Part shown: piece by piece, positions 42,468-51,317 of the stretch
How the letters are laid out: every line of letters begins with the position of its first letter
Position numbering within the stretch: position 1 is the stretch's first letter
Assembly: GCF_002258315.1 (NCBI RefSeq)
Contig: NZ_NOYD01000018.1
Span: forward strand, 1-64,000
Length of the DNA stretch: 64,000 nt
Reading direction: 5' to 3'
Source of the DNA: Rhodococcus sp. 06-462-5
GTDB lineage: Bacteria; Actinomycetota; Actinomycetes; Mycobacteriales; Mycobacteriaceae
Position numbers and translations under genes: made by a program
The notes under the pieces: generated by a model
Told to the model about the DNA's origin: nothing
Databases searched by the model: none
The model's input: only the letters and a program-made list of their open reading frames with translations

Positions 42468-43315
42468 CGACTACGCACGGTAGCGAGAAGTTGCTTCTCT
42501 CCCCGGGCCGACTGAACGCTGCGCTGCACAGCGCCGTTCCGCCGGTGGTGCTCGATGTCCGGTGGGCCCTCGGAGACCTGGACGGGCACCGACACTACCT
42601 CGATGCTCACATTCCCGGTGCGGTGTTCGTCGATCTCGACACCGAGTTGGCCGCTCACGGCGAACCCGAGGACGGACGCCATCCCCTGCCCATCGTCGAG
42701 ACTCTTCAGGCTGCGGCGCGGCGGTGGGGAGTGCGAACCGGCATCCCTGTGGTGGTCTACGACAACACCGGTAATCTGGCTGCCGCGCGGGCGTGGTGGC
42801 TGCTGACTTGGGCAGGCGTGGCGGACGTGACACTTCTCGACGGGGGATTGTCCGCCTGGATCGGCGAAGGCAACGACACGGTATCGGGAGAGCAGACCCC
42901 TTCCGAGCCGGGCGACATCGTGCTCACCGGGGGACATCTACCTACCATGACAGCCGACGATGCTGCTGTACAACCGGATTCGGGAACACTGATCGACGCG
43001 CGGGCGGCCGAGCGGTACTCCGGTGCGGCCGAACCCATCGATCCGAGAGCCGGCCACATCCCGGGCGCGGTGAGTCTGCCCACGGCCTGCAATCTCGACT
43101 CCGACGGCACGTTTCTCCCGGCCGAGGTGCTGCGTGATCGCTTCTCCGAGGTCGGTGACGACGTGGCGGTGTACTGCGGTTCTGGAATCACCGCAGCCCA
43201 CGAGATTTTCGCACTGAAGCTCGCAGGTATCGACGCAGCGCTCTATCCGGGTTCGTGGTCACAATGGTCCTCGGACCCGGCCCGCCCGGTCGCCACCGGA
43301 ACGTCGCCTCGATGA
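42464..43315 (+). CDS. sseA: Thiosulfate/3-mercaptopyruvate sulfurtransferase
   Basis: A 283-aa tandem rhodanese. The inactive N-terminal domain (VVLDVRWALGDLDGHRHYLD) precedes a catalytic one with RAGHIPGAVSLPTACN and active-site loop VYCGSGITAAHE (Cys near residue 240). The CGSGIT loop is closer to mercaptopyruvate sulfurtransferases than to thiosulfate rhodanese. It would move sulfane sulfur derived from the pathway. GTG start overlaps the hydrolase stop; its TGA overlaps the next ATG. Confidence 0.9.
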   Translation: MTTTHGSEKLLLSPGRLNAALHSAVPPVVLDVRWALGDLDGHRHYLDAHIPGAVFVDLDTELAAHGEPEDGRHPLPIVETLQAAARRWGVRTGIPVVVYDNTGNLAAARAWWLLTWAGVADVTLLDGGLSAWIGEGNDTVSGEQTPSEPGDIVLTGGHLPTMTADDAAVQPDSGTLIDARAAERYSGAAEPIDPRAGHIPGAVSLPTACNLDSDGTFLPAEVLRDRFSEVGDDVAVYCGSGITAAHEIFALKLAGIDAALYPGSWSQWSSDPARPVATGTSPR

Positions 43316-44688
43316 CGGCGGTGACCGATACCGACTTCGTCGGCGAACTGAAGTCCAACTTCGGTCGAAAGGCGGTGTTCGACAACGCTGCTCTGTCGAG
43401 TCTGAGCATCGACAGGTCCGGTTGGGAGCCCGAGGGCTCACCCGTGGCGGCGGTGTTCGCGGAGTCGACCGGCGACGTGTCGGCGCTGCTGAAGGCCGCG
43501 GGAAGGTTCGGCGTTCCGGTCGTGACCAGGGGTGCGGGCACCGGGCTGTCCGGTGGGGCAGTCGCGCGATCGGGTGAAGTGGTGCTGAGCCTGGAAAGAA
43601 TGAACAGCATCGTCGAACTGTCCGAGCAGGATCAGATCGTCCGAGCGCAGGCCGGCGTGATCACTGCCGACATAGATTCGGCCGCAGCGCGAGTGGGGCT
43701 TCGCTACGCTCCCGATCCGGGAAGTGTCGCGATTTCGACCATCGGTGGCAACATCGCCACCAATGCCGGCGGTCTGAGGTGTGCCAAGTACGGGGTCACC
43801 AAGGACTCGGTACTCGGACTCGAAGTGGTGCTCGCCGACGGGCGAGTGGTGAGAACGGGCGGGCGCACCGTCAAAGGTGTTGCGGGGTATGATCTCACGT
43901 CACTGATCGTCGGATCCGAGGGAACGCTCGGTGTCGTGACCGAAGCTACGCTGCGATTGCGACCCGCCCCCGCGTCCACCGACACGGTCGCAGCATTCTT
44001 CGGCTCGGTGGGCGAGGCTGCCGCTGCTGCGTCGGCGATCACTGCGGCCGGATTACAGCCGTCGGTATGTGAGTTGTTGGACTTCGCGTGCCTTCGCGCC
44101 ATCGATGCTGCCGAGGGAACTGCATTGAGTGCGAGAGGAAATGCGTTCCTTCTGGTTCAAGCAGACGGTGCCGGATCGGGGCCCGAGGCTGCTCTCATCG
44201 AGGGCTTGCTCGGACCGTTGGCGAAGCACGTGGAGCGAAGCGTCGATGCGCAGTCCGCAGACGAGTTGGTACGCATCAGGCGTGGTGCGTTGCCTGCTCT
44301 GGAGCGGCTCGGCCGAGTTCTTATCGAGGATATCGCGGTGCCGCGATCGCAGCTGGGTCCGATGACCGACCGTATCGAGCGCATCGCCGACGCGCACGGA
44401 GTGACAGTTGCGACGATGGCCCATGCTGGTGACGGAAACCTGCACCCAATCTTCGTCGTCCCGAGTGGGGAGATACCGGCCGAAGTGTGGACTGCGGCCG
44501 GGGAGGTATTCGGTGCAGCACTGGAATTCGGTGGCACCTTGACCGGTGAGCACGGCGTCGGTCTGCTCAAACAACAGTGGCTCGGCGACGAAATCGGTAG
44601 CGACGTCAGCGAATTGATGCACGGAATCAAATCCGTGTTCGATCCAAGCGGAATTTTGAATCCCGGCAAGGCCCTCCCAACGCGATGA
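43312..44688 (+). CDS. GlcD-like FAD-linked 2-hydroxyacid oxidase
   Basis: A 458-aa FAD-binding oxidoreductase of the glycolate oxidase/D-lactate dehydrogenase family. The FAD domain shows VPVVTRGAGTGLSGGAVA and PDPGSVAISTIGGNIATNAG; the C-terminal half has MAHAGDGNLHPIFVVPSG and TGEHGVGLLKQQWLGDE. It is last in the sulfur operon and coupled by ATGA. Oxidation of a hydroxy-acid such as the carbon skeleton after desulfonation, or of sulfolactate-type compounds, is a reasonable guess. Confidence 0.87.
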   Translation: MTAVTDTDFVGELKSNFGRKAVFDNAALSSLSIDRSGWEPEGSPVAAVFAESTGDVSALLKAAGRFGVPVVTRGAGTGLSGGAVARSGEVVLSLERMNSIVELSEQDQIVRAQAGVITADIDSAAARVGLRYAPDPGSVAISTIGGNIATNAGGLRCAKYGVTKDSVLGLEVVLADGRVVRTGGRTVKGVAGYDLTSLIVGSEGTLGVVTEATLRLRPAPASTDTVAAFFGSVGEAAAAASAITAAGLQPSVCELLDFACLRAIDAAEGTALSARGNAFLLVQADGAGSGPEAALIEGLLGPLAKHVERSVDAQSADELVRIRRGALPALERLGRVLIEDIAVPRSQLGPMTDRIERIADAHGVTVATMAHAGDGNLHPIFVVPSGEIPAEVWTAAGEVFGAALEFGGTLTGEHGVGLLKQQWLGDEIGSDVSELMHGIKSVFDPSGILNPGKALPTR

Positions 44689-44952
44689 CGGTCCTGTCAG
44701 TGTCTGGCTGGATACCGAAACAGCGCGGATCGCGTCAAGATCTGCCAATCGATCACCCCGGTAATCGCAGCACGAGCGAAGTACTGAGCTGATGGAACTG
44801 GACACTGCCGATCAATTCAAGGCCAACACGCCAGCCGATATCGGGGCGGGGAGTGTAAAGCCAGTGCCTGGGATGCTGGTTCCCATTCGGGCGCGGCGAC
44901 CGGCACCCCGGCTGCGTACTCATGCTGTAGGTCCACAGTTCGTGGACTTCGA
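44689..44952. other. Convergent intergenic region between cargo and secretion genes
   Basis: 264 bp between two stop codons. A perfect six-base stem GTCCAC-AGTTC-GTGGAC at 44931-44947 sits six bases beyond the minus-strand stop and may terminate the secretion operon. No hairpin with T-run was found for the plus-strand operon. No repeat matching the left edge of the cargo was seen. Confidence 0.5.
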
Positions 44953-45576
44953 TCAGGTATACGGAGCCCAGGCACCCATGCGGGCGTTGAAGGTCCAATC
45001 GATGCCCTCGAACATCACGGGGCTGTCGGGGTCGGCGGGGTCGAGTGGTTCGGCGAGGCCGGAGTCGATGGCCATGTCCATGTCGTCGGCGGGGATGGTG
45101 CGCACTTCCTCGGCCGCGGTGACGTCGGCGACCGGTGCCGGCGGGGCAGCAAGTGGTTCGGGGCGGGCGCCGACGTCGGCGTCGACGAACCCCTCGATGC
45201 CGGCGAGCGTGGCCGGCGGCAGCGGGCGGTGCGCACACTGATCGTGGGTGCAACTGTCGAAGTCCGAGATGTCACGAACGCGCGCCATGAGCGGCCGAAA
45301 CCACTGGGTGTGCCAGGCGGTGAGGTCGTCGCGGTACTCGTCACCGCGGTAGTAGGCATCGGTCCACGCCGCCATCAGGGCGCTCAGTTCCTCGACGACG
45401 GGATCGTGGCGGTACCAGCACGGCGGGATCTTGGTGCCGAGCTCGTAGCGCTCCCGCAGCCACGTGGTCCAGTCGATCAGCTCCGACCACAGGGCCCGCG
45501 CCCGCTCGGCATCGAGGTACCGCCAGGTGAACCGCGACGGCACCAGCTCTTCCTGCCCGGCCCCCGGTGCGGTCAC
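44953..45576 (-). CDS. Hypothetical protein at the end of the secretion operon
   Basis: A 207-aa soluble protein rich in Trp and acidic residues. The first 115 residues (RFTWRYLDAERARALWSELI, DWTTWLRERYELG, TAWHTQWFRPLMARV) look globular; the rest is a Pro/Ala/Asp-rich linker ending FNARMGAWAPYT. GTG start overlaps the coupling-protein stop (GTGA). Proteins of this kind often follow TraD-like genes in actinobacterial conjugation loci, but no function is known to me. Confidence 0.7.
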   Translation of the reverse strand: MTAPGAGQEELVPSRFTWRYLDAERARALWSELIDWTTWLRERYELGTKIPPCWYRHDPVVEELSALMAAWTDAYYRGDEYRDDLTAWHTQWFRPLMARVRDISDFDSCTHDQCAHRPLPPATLAGIEGFVDADVGARPEPLAAPPAPVADVTAAEEVRTIPADDMDMAIDSGLAEPLDPADPDSPVMFEGIDWTFNARMGAWAPYT

Positions 45577-47420
45577 GACAGCGTCGTCCCGTCACTGACC
45601 TTGTCGGGCACCACCGCACCGGACCGGACGTCGGTACGAGGCGCGGTGCCCGACGCCACGATCTCGTCGAACACCTTCTGCGAGCGCAGCACCGCGGCAC
45701 GTGATTCCTTCTCGTCCCACACCGTCGGCAGGTGCACCAGGATCGGCGGCGCGGTCCGGTAGATCAGCAGACCCTGGTAGGGGTCCATCTGACGGATCTG
45801 CGCCGGCGACATCACCGGTACCTCTCGCAGCGTCGGCCCGGACCGGGCGTTCCCGGAGGGCTGCCACTCGTACCGGTCGCCGAGCATCTTCGAGATCGCC
45901 TGCAGCTCGTCGCCTTTGAGGCCGGGCAGGATCAGGCGGGCGGGGGAGTTGTCGGCGAACATCTTGCCCGCGACCGCGCCCCAGCGGAGCTTGTTCTGCT
46001 CTTCGTTGTGGGCGTAGGCGTGGATGGTGATGCCCCGGCCACCCGAGTCCGACATCAGATCCGGCAGGCCCGGGATCGGGGCGACGTTGTTGACTTCGTC
46101 GAGCTCGAACCGGATCGGGGGATCGAATCGGCCACCGGGCAGGGACTGCGAATGCCGGTCGGCGAGGTGGTGCACTTCGCTGGCCAGGGCCGCGATGAAC
46201 GGTGCCGCAGAATTGTCCTTGCCCTTCGATACCAGATGCAGCGTGTCCGCGCCGGATCGAATGAACTCGTCGATATCGAACGACTCGCGCATCGGTACAT
46301 CGACCGCCTTGAGCAGTGCGGGGGAGGCGAGCGGGGCGAGGAGTCTGCTGGCCGCGCCGATCATGTCATCGGAGGAGTCCGATCCGGAGTCGAGGATCTG
46401 GCCGAGTTCGGCTTCCCAGCCGGGCATCGTCCGCATCAGGATCTCACGTGGTTCGCGGCCTTTACGCGAGTTCACCCAGACGCGCAGCGTGGCCAGATCC
46501 GCACCACTGATCGCGGCCGCGTGCAGGTAGCAGCGCAGCAGCACGACTGCTTTGTCTTCCCAGTAGCCGCCGTTCTTGGTATCTCCCATAGGCATTGCCG
46601 ACACCAAGCTCTGCGCGCGTCGGATCGCCACGTCCGGGTCCTGGCAACCGGAGAGGATCGACCAGCGGATCGGGTCGGGCCATCCGGTGGTGTTGTCCGG
46701 ATCGAAGATCGACACCCGCCCGAGCGCGGCGCGGTGCTCGTACGTCGCCGAGATCAGATCCACTTTCGTCGACGTCACCAGCAGTGCACCGGGTGCGTCC
46801 ATGCAGCGCCGATACGCCACGCGCCAGGTCTTACCCGAGCCGGTGACACCCTCGACGAGCATGCAGTCGTTCTGTTTGATGTAGACGACCCTGTCGGGGT
46901 CGACCATGTTGCGGCCCAACGCGATCGCGACCTCGCTCGCGTCCAGCCTTGAGGCCCGCGTGCCCTTCAACGACGAACGGGTGGCGACGGCAGCGGTGCG
47001 AACACTCTTCTCGTCGATACCTGCCCGGGCGAGCTCATGTCGGCCGGCGAAACCCCGTTGCGCCTGACCGCGGTGGTGCTGCCAGTCGTCAATCTCGGAG
47101 CTGATCCACAGCGCCACAGCGGTATACAGCGCACCGAGCACCAGAATGCACACCCACGTCACCCACGCCGGGCCCGGCTGCGCGCTCGCCGGCCACGCGG
47201 CCGCGGGGTCCGACGGGTTCGTGACCAACCCACGGAAGATCGAGAACAGCTCACCGAGGCTGGTGGGCATCGCGATCACCTTGCCCGAGACCAGCGAGGA
47301 GACCATGCCGCCGCCGGCGACAGCGAACACCACACCCACGATCAGAGCGGCACCGACCCAGACCTCGGACGGAACGAACGGATCGCTGGGCCTACGGGGA
47401 GGGGATTGCATCGCACTCAT
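45573..47420 (-). CDS. VirD4/TraD-type coupling ATPase
   Basis: A 615-aa T4SS coupling protein that should link the relaxase-DNA complex to the channel. Two N-terminal helices (WVGAALIVGVVFAVAGGGMV and WVTWVCILVLGALYTAVALW) are followed by the ATPase with Walker A VEGVTGSGKTWRVA and Walker B FELDEVNNVAPIP. The large C-terminal part contains DSGGRGITIHAYAHNEEQNK. Start MSAMQSPPRRPSD overlaps the upstream stop by ATGA. The motor looks intact. Confidence 0.92.
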   Translation of the reverse strand: MSAMQSPPRRPSDPFVPSEVWVGAALIVGVVFAVAGGGMVSSLVSGKVIAMPTSLGELFSIFRGLVTNPSDPAAAWPASAQPGPAWVTWVCILVLGALYTAVALWISSEIDDWQHHRGQAQRGFAGRHELARAGIDEKSVRTAAVATRSSLKGTRASRLDASEVAIALGRNMVDPDRVVYIKQNDCMLVEGVTGSGKTWRVAYRRCMDAPGALLVTSTKVDLISATYEHRAALGRVSIFDPDNTTGWPDPIRWSILSGCQDPDVAIRRAQSLVSAMPMGDTKNGGYWEDKAVVLLRCYLHAAAISGADLATLRVWVNSRKGREPREILMRTMPGWEAELGQILDSGSDSSDDMIGAASRLLAPLASPALLKAVDVPMRESFDIDEFIRSGADTLHLVSKGKDNSAAPFIAALASEVHHLADRHSQSLPGGRFDPPIRFELDEVNNVAPIPGLPDLMSDSGGRGITIHAYAHNEEQNKLRWGAVAGKMFADNSPARLILPGLKGDELQAISKMLGDRYEWQPSGNARSGPTLREVPVMSPAQIRQMDPYQGLLIYRTAPPILVHLPTVWDEKESRAAVLRSQKVFDEIVASGTAPRTDVRSGAVVPDKVSDGTTLS

Positions 47421-48220
47421 CGAACTGTCCTGTCGTCGGTGGAAGGGACACGCCGGGAATAGCTTTCGAGCACATGCAGCTCGGCGGCGAGACCGACAGC
47501 GCAGTCCGCGTCGGCCACCGGGTCGAGGGCGGCGAGGTTGGCTCGTAGTCGGGTGATCCGGATGTACCGGACCACCGCGGCGGCGTCGGTATCGGAGACC
47601 GGGTCGGAATGGGTGATCTCGTACCGCCCCTGGTCGGGGAGGTGCGTCACGGTGGCCGGGGTGCGTTGACCACTGCGCTCGGTGATCGAGCGGGCAAGGT
47701 CGTGCGCGAGGCGGTGCGCGAGGTCCGGTGCCCACTGTCCGAGCAGCACTGTCGAGTTCGGCAGCGGGTCGGGCCGAGTCGAGAGCACACGCACGTCGAC
47801 GCCGGCTTCCGCACTCACGCGGCCATCGGGGCCGACGCCGCCCTGCCACTGGATCGGCAGGGCGACGCCGTCGACGGCGGCACGCAGGTAGCCCGGTGCC
47901 GGTATCCGCGCTGTGCGGACGCCGGCGCTGTAGGCCGGGATGGCGGCGAGTGCGCAGGCGATCTCGCCCGCGGTACCGGACACACAGACGTCGTCGGCAC
48001 CGTCGGAGACTGGAGTGTGCGTGATGGTGACGGTGATGTCGGGCCAGTCGAGGCCGGCGGCATGGCTGACGGCGAATCGCGCTGCGGCCGAGGGGGACGC
48101 GAACCGCCTCTCCCCGCTCGCGCAGGTGTAGTCGTACCCGATCGGGGCCGGCGAGCTCACGCGCACGTCGATGGTGCGGGAACGCCGGGCCGCTGACGAG
48201 GAGGGCGATGAGGTGCTCAT
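47417..48220 (-). CDS. Hypothetical protein between the two T4SS ATPases
   Basis: A 267-aa soluble protein, coupled by ATGA on both sides. The sequence alternates short beta strands and Ala/Asp-rich stretches (IDVRVSSPAPIGYDYTCASG; YEITHSDPVSDTDAAAVVRY), with no membrane segment after the Ser-rich N-terminus. No domain recognised. Its conserved-looking position between VirB4-like and VirD4-like genes implies a T4SS role, possibly as an adaptor. Confidence 0.65.
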   Translation of the reverse strand: MSTSSPSSSAARRSRTIDVRVSSPAPIGYDYTCASGERRFASPSAAARFAVSHAAGLDWPDITVTITHTPVSDGADDVCVSGTAGEIACALAAIPAYSAGVRTARIPAPGYLRAAVDGVALPIQWQGGVGPDGRVSAEAGVDVRVLSTRPDPLPNSTVLLGQWAPDLAHRLAHDLARSITERSGQRTPATVTHLPDQGRYEITHSDPVSDTDAAAVVRYIRITRLRANLAALDPVADADCAVGLAAELHVLESYSRRVPSTDDRTVR

Positions 48221-49713
48221 GCTGGCTTGACTCCTTTGACGGCGGCATCGGTGTCGGTGAGGGCGATCTCCTGCGGTGAGCGGACGTGTTCCATGAGGAT
48301 CGGGTCGGACGAGCCGATCTTGACCAGGCATTCGCCCTGGCCCAGGCCCATGATGATGTCGATGGACCCGGGCGGCAGGTGATACATCTCCGCGGTCTCG
48401 CGGGCGTCGTCGTAACGTTCCTGCGCGAACAGGAACACGATTCCCGCCTCCTGCATGAGCGCCCGAGCGGGGGAATCGTGGGGCATGTCCGAGGGGTGAT
48501 GGAAGGCCGAAACGGTCGACAGGCCCAGTCCACGAGAGAGTTTCATGTTCGACCGGAACACAGTGCCGGTCGATCCTTCGGCGACGTGCCAGCCTTCCTC
48601 GACGATGAGAATGGTCTGCTTGGACACCGACGAGCGTGCCGCGAGCAGGTTCGCCAACCAGGTGTTGATCACGGTCATCACCACCCGCAGCGCAGGCCCT
48701 TCGGTCGGCAACGCGGAGACGTCGAAGTGCGCGAAGGGGTGCTCGAGCGCCTCCCGGACCTCCGGGGAGGTTTCTGCGTCGACGAGGCCTTTGAGGTCCC
48801 TGTCGACCAGGCGCAGCAGGGCCAGGCCCGGCTCGTAGCCCCATTCGAGCGAGCGCTCGGACCAGCGGTCACCGAAGTACGTTCCGTCGTCGGTGGACGG
48901 CTCGACGAGGCGGCGGGCGAGATCCTCGAGCACCGGTGCGCGACCGGACGCGGCGGCGTCGGCGTTGACCAGCTCCAACGCTCGGCCGACGGCGCTCTTC
49001 TCCGGGGTGGTCAGCGGGCGTTCCATCGTGTCGGCGAGGACGGCGAGCACGAGGGCTTCCTGACCGGCCGGGGTGACACCGTCGAGGCCGCCGGCGTGTT
49101 CACCGCCGGTGGTGATCGCGGGATCGAGCAGGTTCAGCCTGGCACCGCCGCCACCGGTTTTGAACCGGACCGATTCCACCCCGAGGGTGCGGGCGAAGAT
49201 GGAGTACTCGCCCTCGCTGCCCTGACGTTTCTTGTCGATGACCACCACCTGTCGGCCGAAGATGATCTGCCGCCACAAAAACGCGGTCTTGATCATCGAC
49301 GACTTGCCCTTGCCGATGTCCCCGACGACGCAGACGTTGATGTTGGAGATGTCGGTGCCGTAGAGCTCGAACGGATCGGTGATCACCAGGTCCTGGGAGA
49401 TCCGGTTCAGGCCGGTCACCGCTCCCTGGTGGCGGGCACTGCGGCGGCTGATGGCCAGGTTCAGCGCTTCGGACTGCCTGGTCGTACTCCACGCACCTTC
49501 GGAGCGGGGTTCGTACCATCCGTAACGGTCGAGGAGCGCGAACCGCCGAGGTGGCTTACGGCGGGCAATCCGCTGGGGGAGCGCCTGCGCGGCCTCGAGG
49601 ACGGCACCGCCGTCGCCGAGTCGTTCGCGATCGCCGCCGAGCAACCGCGGGCGTACCGGTTGCTCGGTCGCGGCCGGTCGAGTGTACGGACGATGGGTGG
49701 TGTGTTGCGGCAT
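48217..49713 (-). CDS. VirB4-like T4SS ATPase (C-terminal half type)
   Basis: A 498-aa ATPase. It has Walker A VVGDIGKGKSSMIKTAFLWR, the strand VVVIDKKRQGSEGEYSIFA, and Walker B TILIVEEGWHVAEG, followed by LSTVSAFHHPSDMP and ARALMQEAGIVFLF as in VirB4/TraC ATPases. The usual VirB4 N-terminal domain is missing; the gene just upstream may supply it. AGGAG precedes the ATG. It would power pilus or channel assembly at the inner membrane. Confidence 0.9.
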   Translation of the reverse strand: MPQHTTHRPYTRPAATEQPVRPRLLGGDRERLGDGGAVLEAAQALPQRIARRKPPRRFALLDRYGWYEPRSEGAWSTTRQSEALNLAISRRSARHQGAVTGLNRISQDLVITDPFELYGTDISNINVCVVGDIGKGKSSMIKTAFLWRQIIFGRQVVVIDKKRQGSEGEYSIFARTLGVESVRFKTGGGGARLNLLDPAITTGGEHAGGLDGVTPAGQEALVLAVLADTMERPLTTPEKSAVGRALELVNADAAASGRAPVLEDLARRLVEPSTDDGTYFGDRWSERSLEWGYEPGLALLRLVDRDLKGLVDAETSPEVREALEHPFAHFDVSALPTEGPALRVVMTVINTWLANLLAARSSVSKQTILIVEEGWHVAEGSTGTVFRSNMKLSRGLGLSTVSAFHHPSDMPHDSPARALMQEAGIVFLFAQERYDDARETAEMYHLPPGSIDIIMGLGQGECLVKIGSSDPILMEHVRSPQEIALTDTDAAVKGVKPA

Positions 49714-49727
49714 CGAAATCTCCTGGG

Positions 49728-51314
49728 CTACTTGGTGTAGCGCGTCACGGCGAGACCGCGAGCGAAGGGAAGGGTGGTGAACAGGGCGACGTCGTGCGTG
49801 TCGTCCTGCCATGTGATGGTTTTGATTGCCGATTCGTCGGCGGCTTCCTCCACGCGCATGCAGGCCCGCTCGAGGTCGTCTTCGTCGCGGCCGGTGACCG
49901 CGACGGCGAGGGAGTAGATGGTGCCGTGATGGCCCGAGCCGGGCATCAGATCGGCGCGTCGACGCCCGGACGCGGTGGCCATCACTTCGGCCGAGCCGTC
50001 GCCGGTGATGCCTTTGCGTGCGGCGCTTTCCTGCGCCGCCTTGTCCTGGGTGAAGTCTTGGCTGGCCGCTTCCCGGGCGACGGCGTCGGGCACGAAATCG
50101 ACTCGGACACTGACTGTTCGGATCGTTGGTGAGGGCGGGTTCTCGTCGTCGCCGATGTCGGGGCCGACCCCGGTCAGCAGCGGCGCGAGCCACAACGGGC
50201 CCAGCGGAATGGGTTCGATGCTCGCCGGCGGGAGGAACCCGACACGGGTGTGCCAGCGGCCGGATACCACCACCGAGTCGTGGCCGCCGACGTAGGAGGG
50301 CCAGCAGTTCGACCACCGCGCCCCTTGGTGGCGATCGAGTGGGTTCGACGGGTCGATGAACGCGCGGATCAGCGCACAGCTGCGCTGCTTACCGAGGACC
50401 TGGACGCGGCCCATGCCGGCGGCGACGAGTTTGCTCACCGCGCGCATCGTCTCGTCGCGGATCACCTGGGCGACACCGCCTTCGAATCGGGCACCTTTCC
50501 CGCCCGCCGCCCGCGCGGCTTCGGCCTCGAAGTGGTCGGTCTGTGGGAATTTGAGCACCACGTACGCCCGGTGCTCTTCCGAGTGCGGCCGAATGGTGTC
50601 GATGAGGTCGCCGTAGGACTCCACCGGTGCCCGCAAACGCATGTCGCCGAGCTTTTCGACTTCCCGCTCGACCCAGTCCTCGTGCATGGTCAGATCCGCG
50701 GGAATGGAGCGGTGGATCAGCTGCACTCCGCGGATGAGCGAGGTCTTGCGGGCCATCGAGGCGCTGAACAGACCAAACTTCTCCGAGGTCGTCGCCCAGG
50801 CCGCGTCGGTGCGCAGCCCGCCGGCCAGGCCCTGCACGGACAGTACGACCGTGTAGTAGGCCCGCTCGCCGGGGTTGGCGGTGCGGACGATGAACATCTC
50901 GTCCAGGCCGGTGCCGGCGACGTCGAGCGGGGCGGTCCGCCCGAGCGGGACCGGGTACTCCCAGCCGGGGTCGAGGTCGGCGATCCCGTAGGCGGGGTCG
51001 TCGGCGTTGCGGTAGACGTGCTCCCCGCGCCGCATCCGCGCCCAGTTCCTCAATCGGTGCAACTGCCGCGACGCCAGCGAGGTTTCACCGAATTCGTATG
51101 TCGAGGCGAACACCCCGACGTAGAACACGGCCACGAGCCCGACGGTCATCGCGCCGCCTCCGGCCGCGAAGTAGTACACGACGCCGATGATCAAGGCCGC
51201 GGTCCAGGTGATGAGCACCGGTGCCGAGATCCCGGTCATGCCGCGGCGTGCGATCTCACCGCCCAGGATGGAGGTTCTCTGCTCGCTGTCGTGCTCGACG
51301 GTCTCGGTCGACAT
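49728..51314 (-). CDS. SCO6880-family membrane protein (PrgI/VirB4-N-like)
   Basis: A 528-aa protein with two N-terminal helices (PVLITWTAALIIGVVYYFAA and GLVAVFYVGVFASTYEFG), then a long soluble part that lacks a P-loop. It resembles the SCO6880 family found with actinobacterial T4SS genes. The soluble part could correspond to the N-terminal domain of VirB4, with the separate ATPase following 14 bases downstream. Together they are about 1,000 residues, the size of a PrgI-VirB4 fusion. Confidence 0.78.
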   Translation of the reverse strand: MSTETVEHDSEQRTSILGGEIARRGMTGISAPVLITWTAALIIGVVYYFAAGGGAMTVGLVAVFYVGVFASTYEFGETSLASRQLHRLRNWARMRRGEHVYRNADDPAYGIADLDPGWEYPVPLGRTAPLDVAGTGLDEMFIVRTANPGERAYYTVVLSVQGLAGGLRTDAAWATTSEKFGLFSASMARKTSLIRGVQLIHRSIPADLTMHEDWVEREVEKLGDMRLRAPVESYGDLIDTIRPHSEEHRAYVVLKFPQTDHFEAEAARAAGGKGARFEGGVAQVIRDETMRAVSKLVAAGMGRVQVLGKQRSCALIRAFIDPSNPLDRHQGARWSNCWPSYVGGHDSVVVSGRWHTRVGFLPPASIEPIPLGPLWLAPLLTGVGPDIGDDENPPSPTIRTVSVRVDFVPDAVAREAASQDFTQDKAAQESAARKGITGDGSAEVMATASGRRRADLMPGSGHHGTIYSLAVAVTGRDEDDLERACMRVEEAADESAIKTITWQDDTHDVALFTTLPFARGLAVTRYTK

Positions 51315-51317
51315 CGC

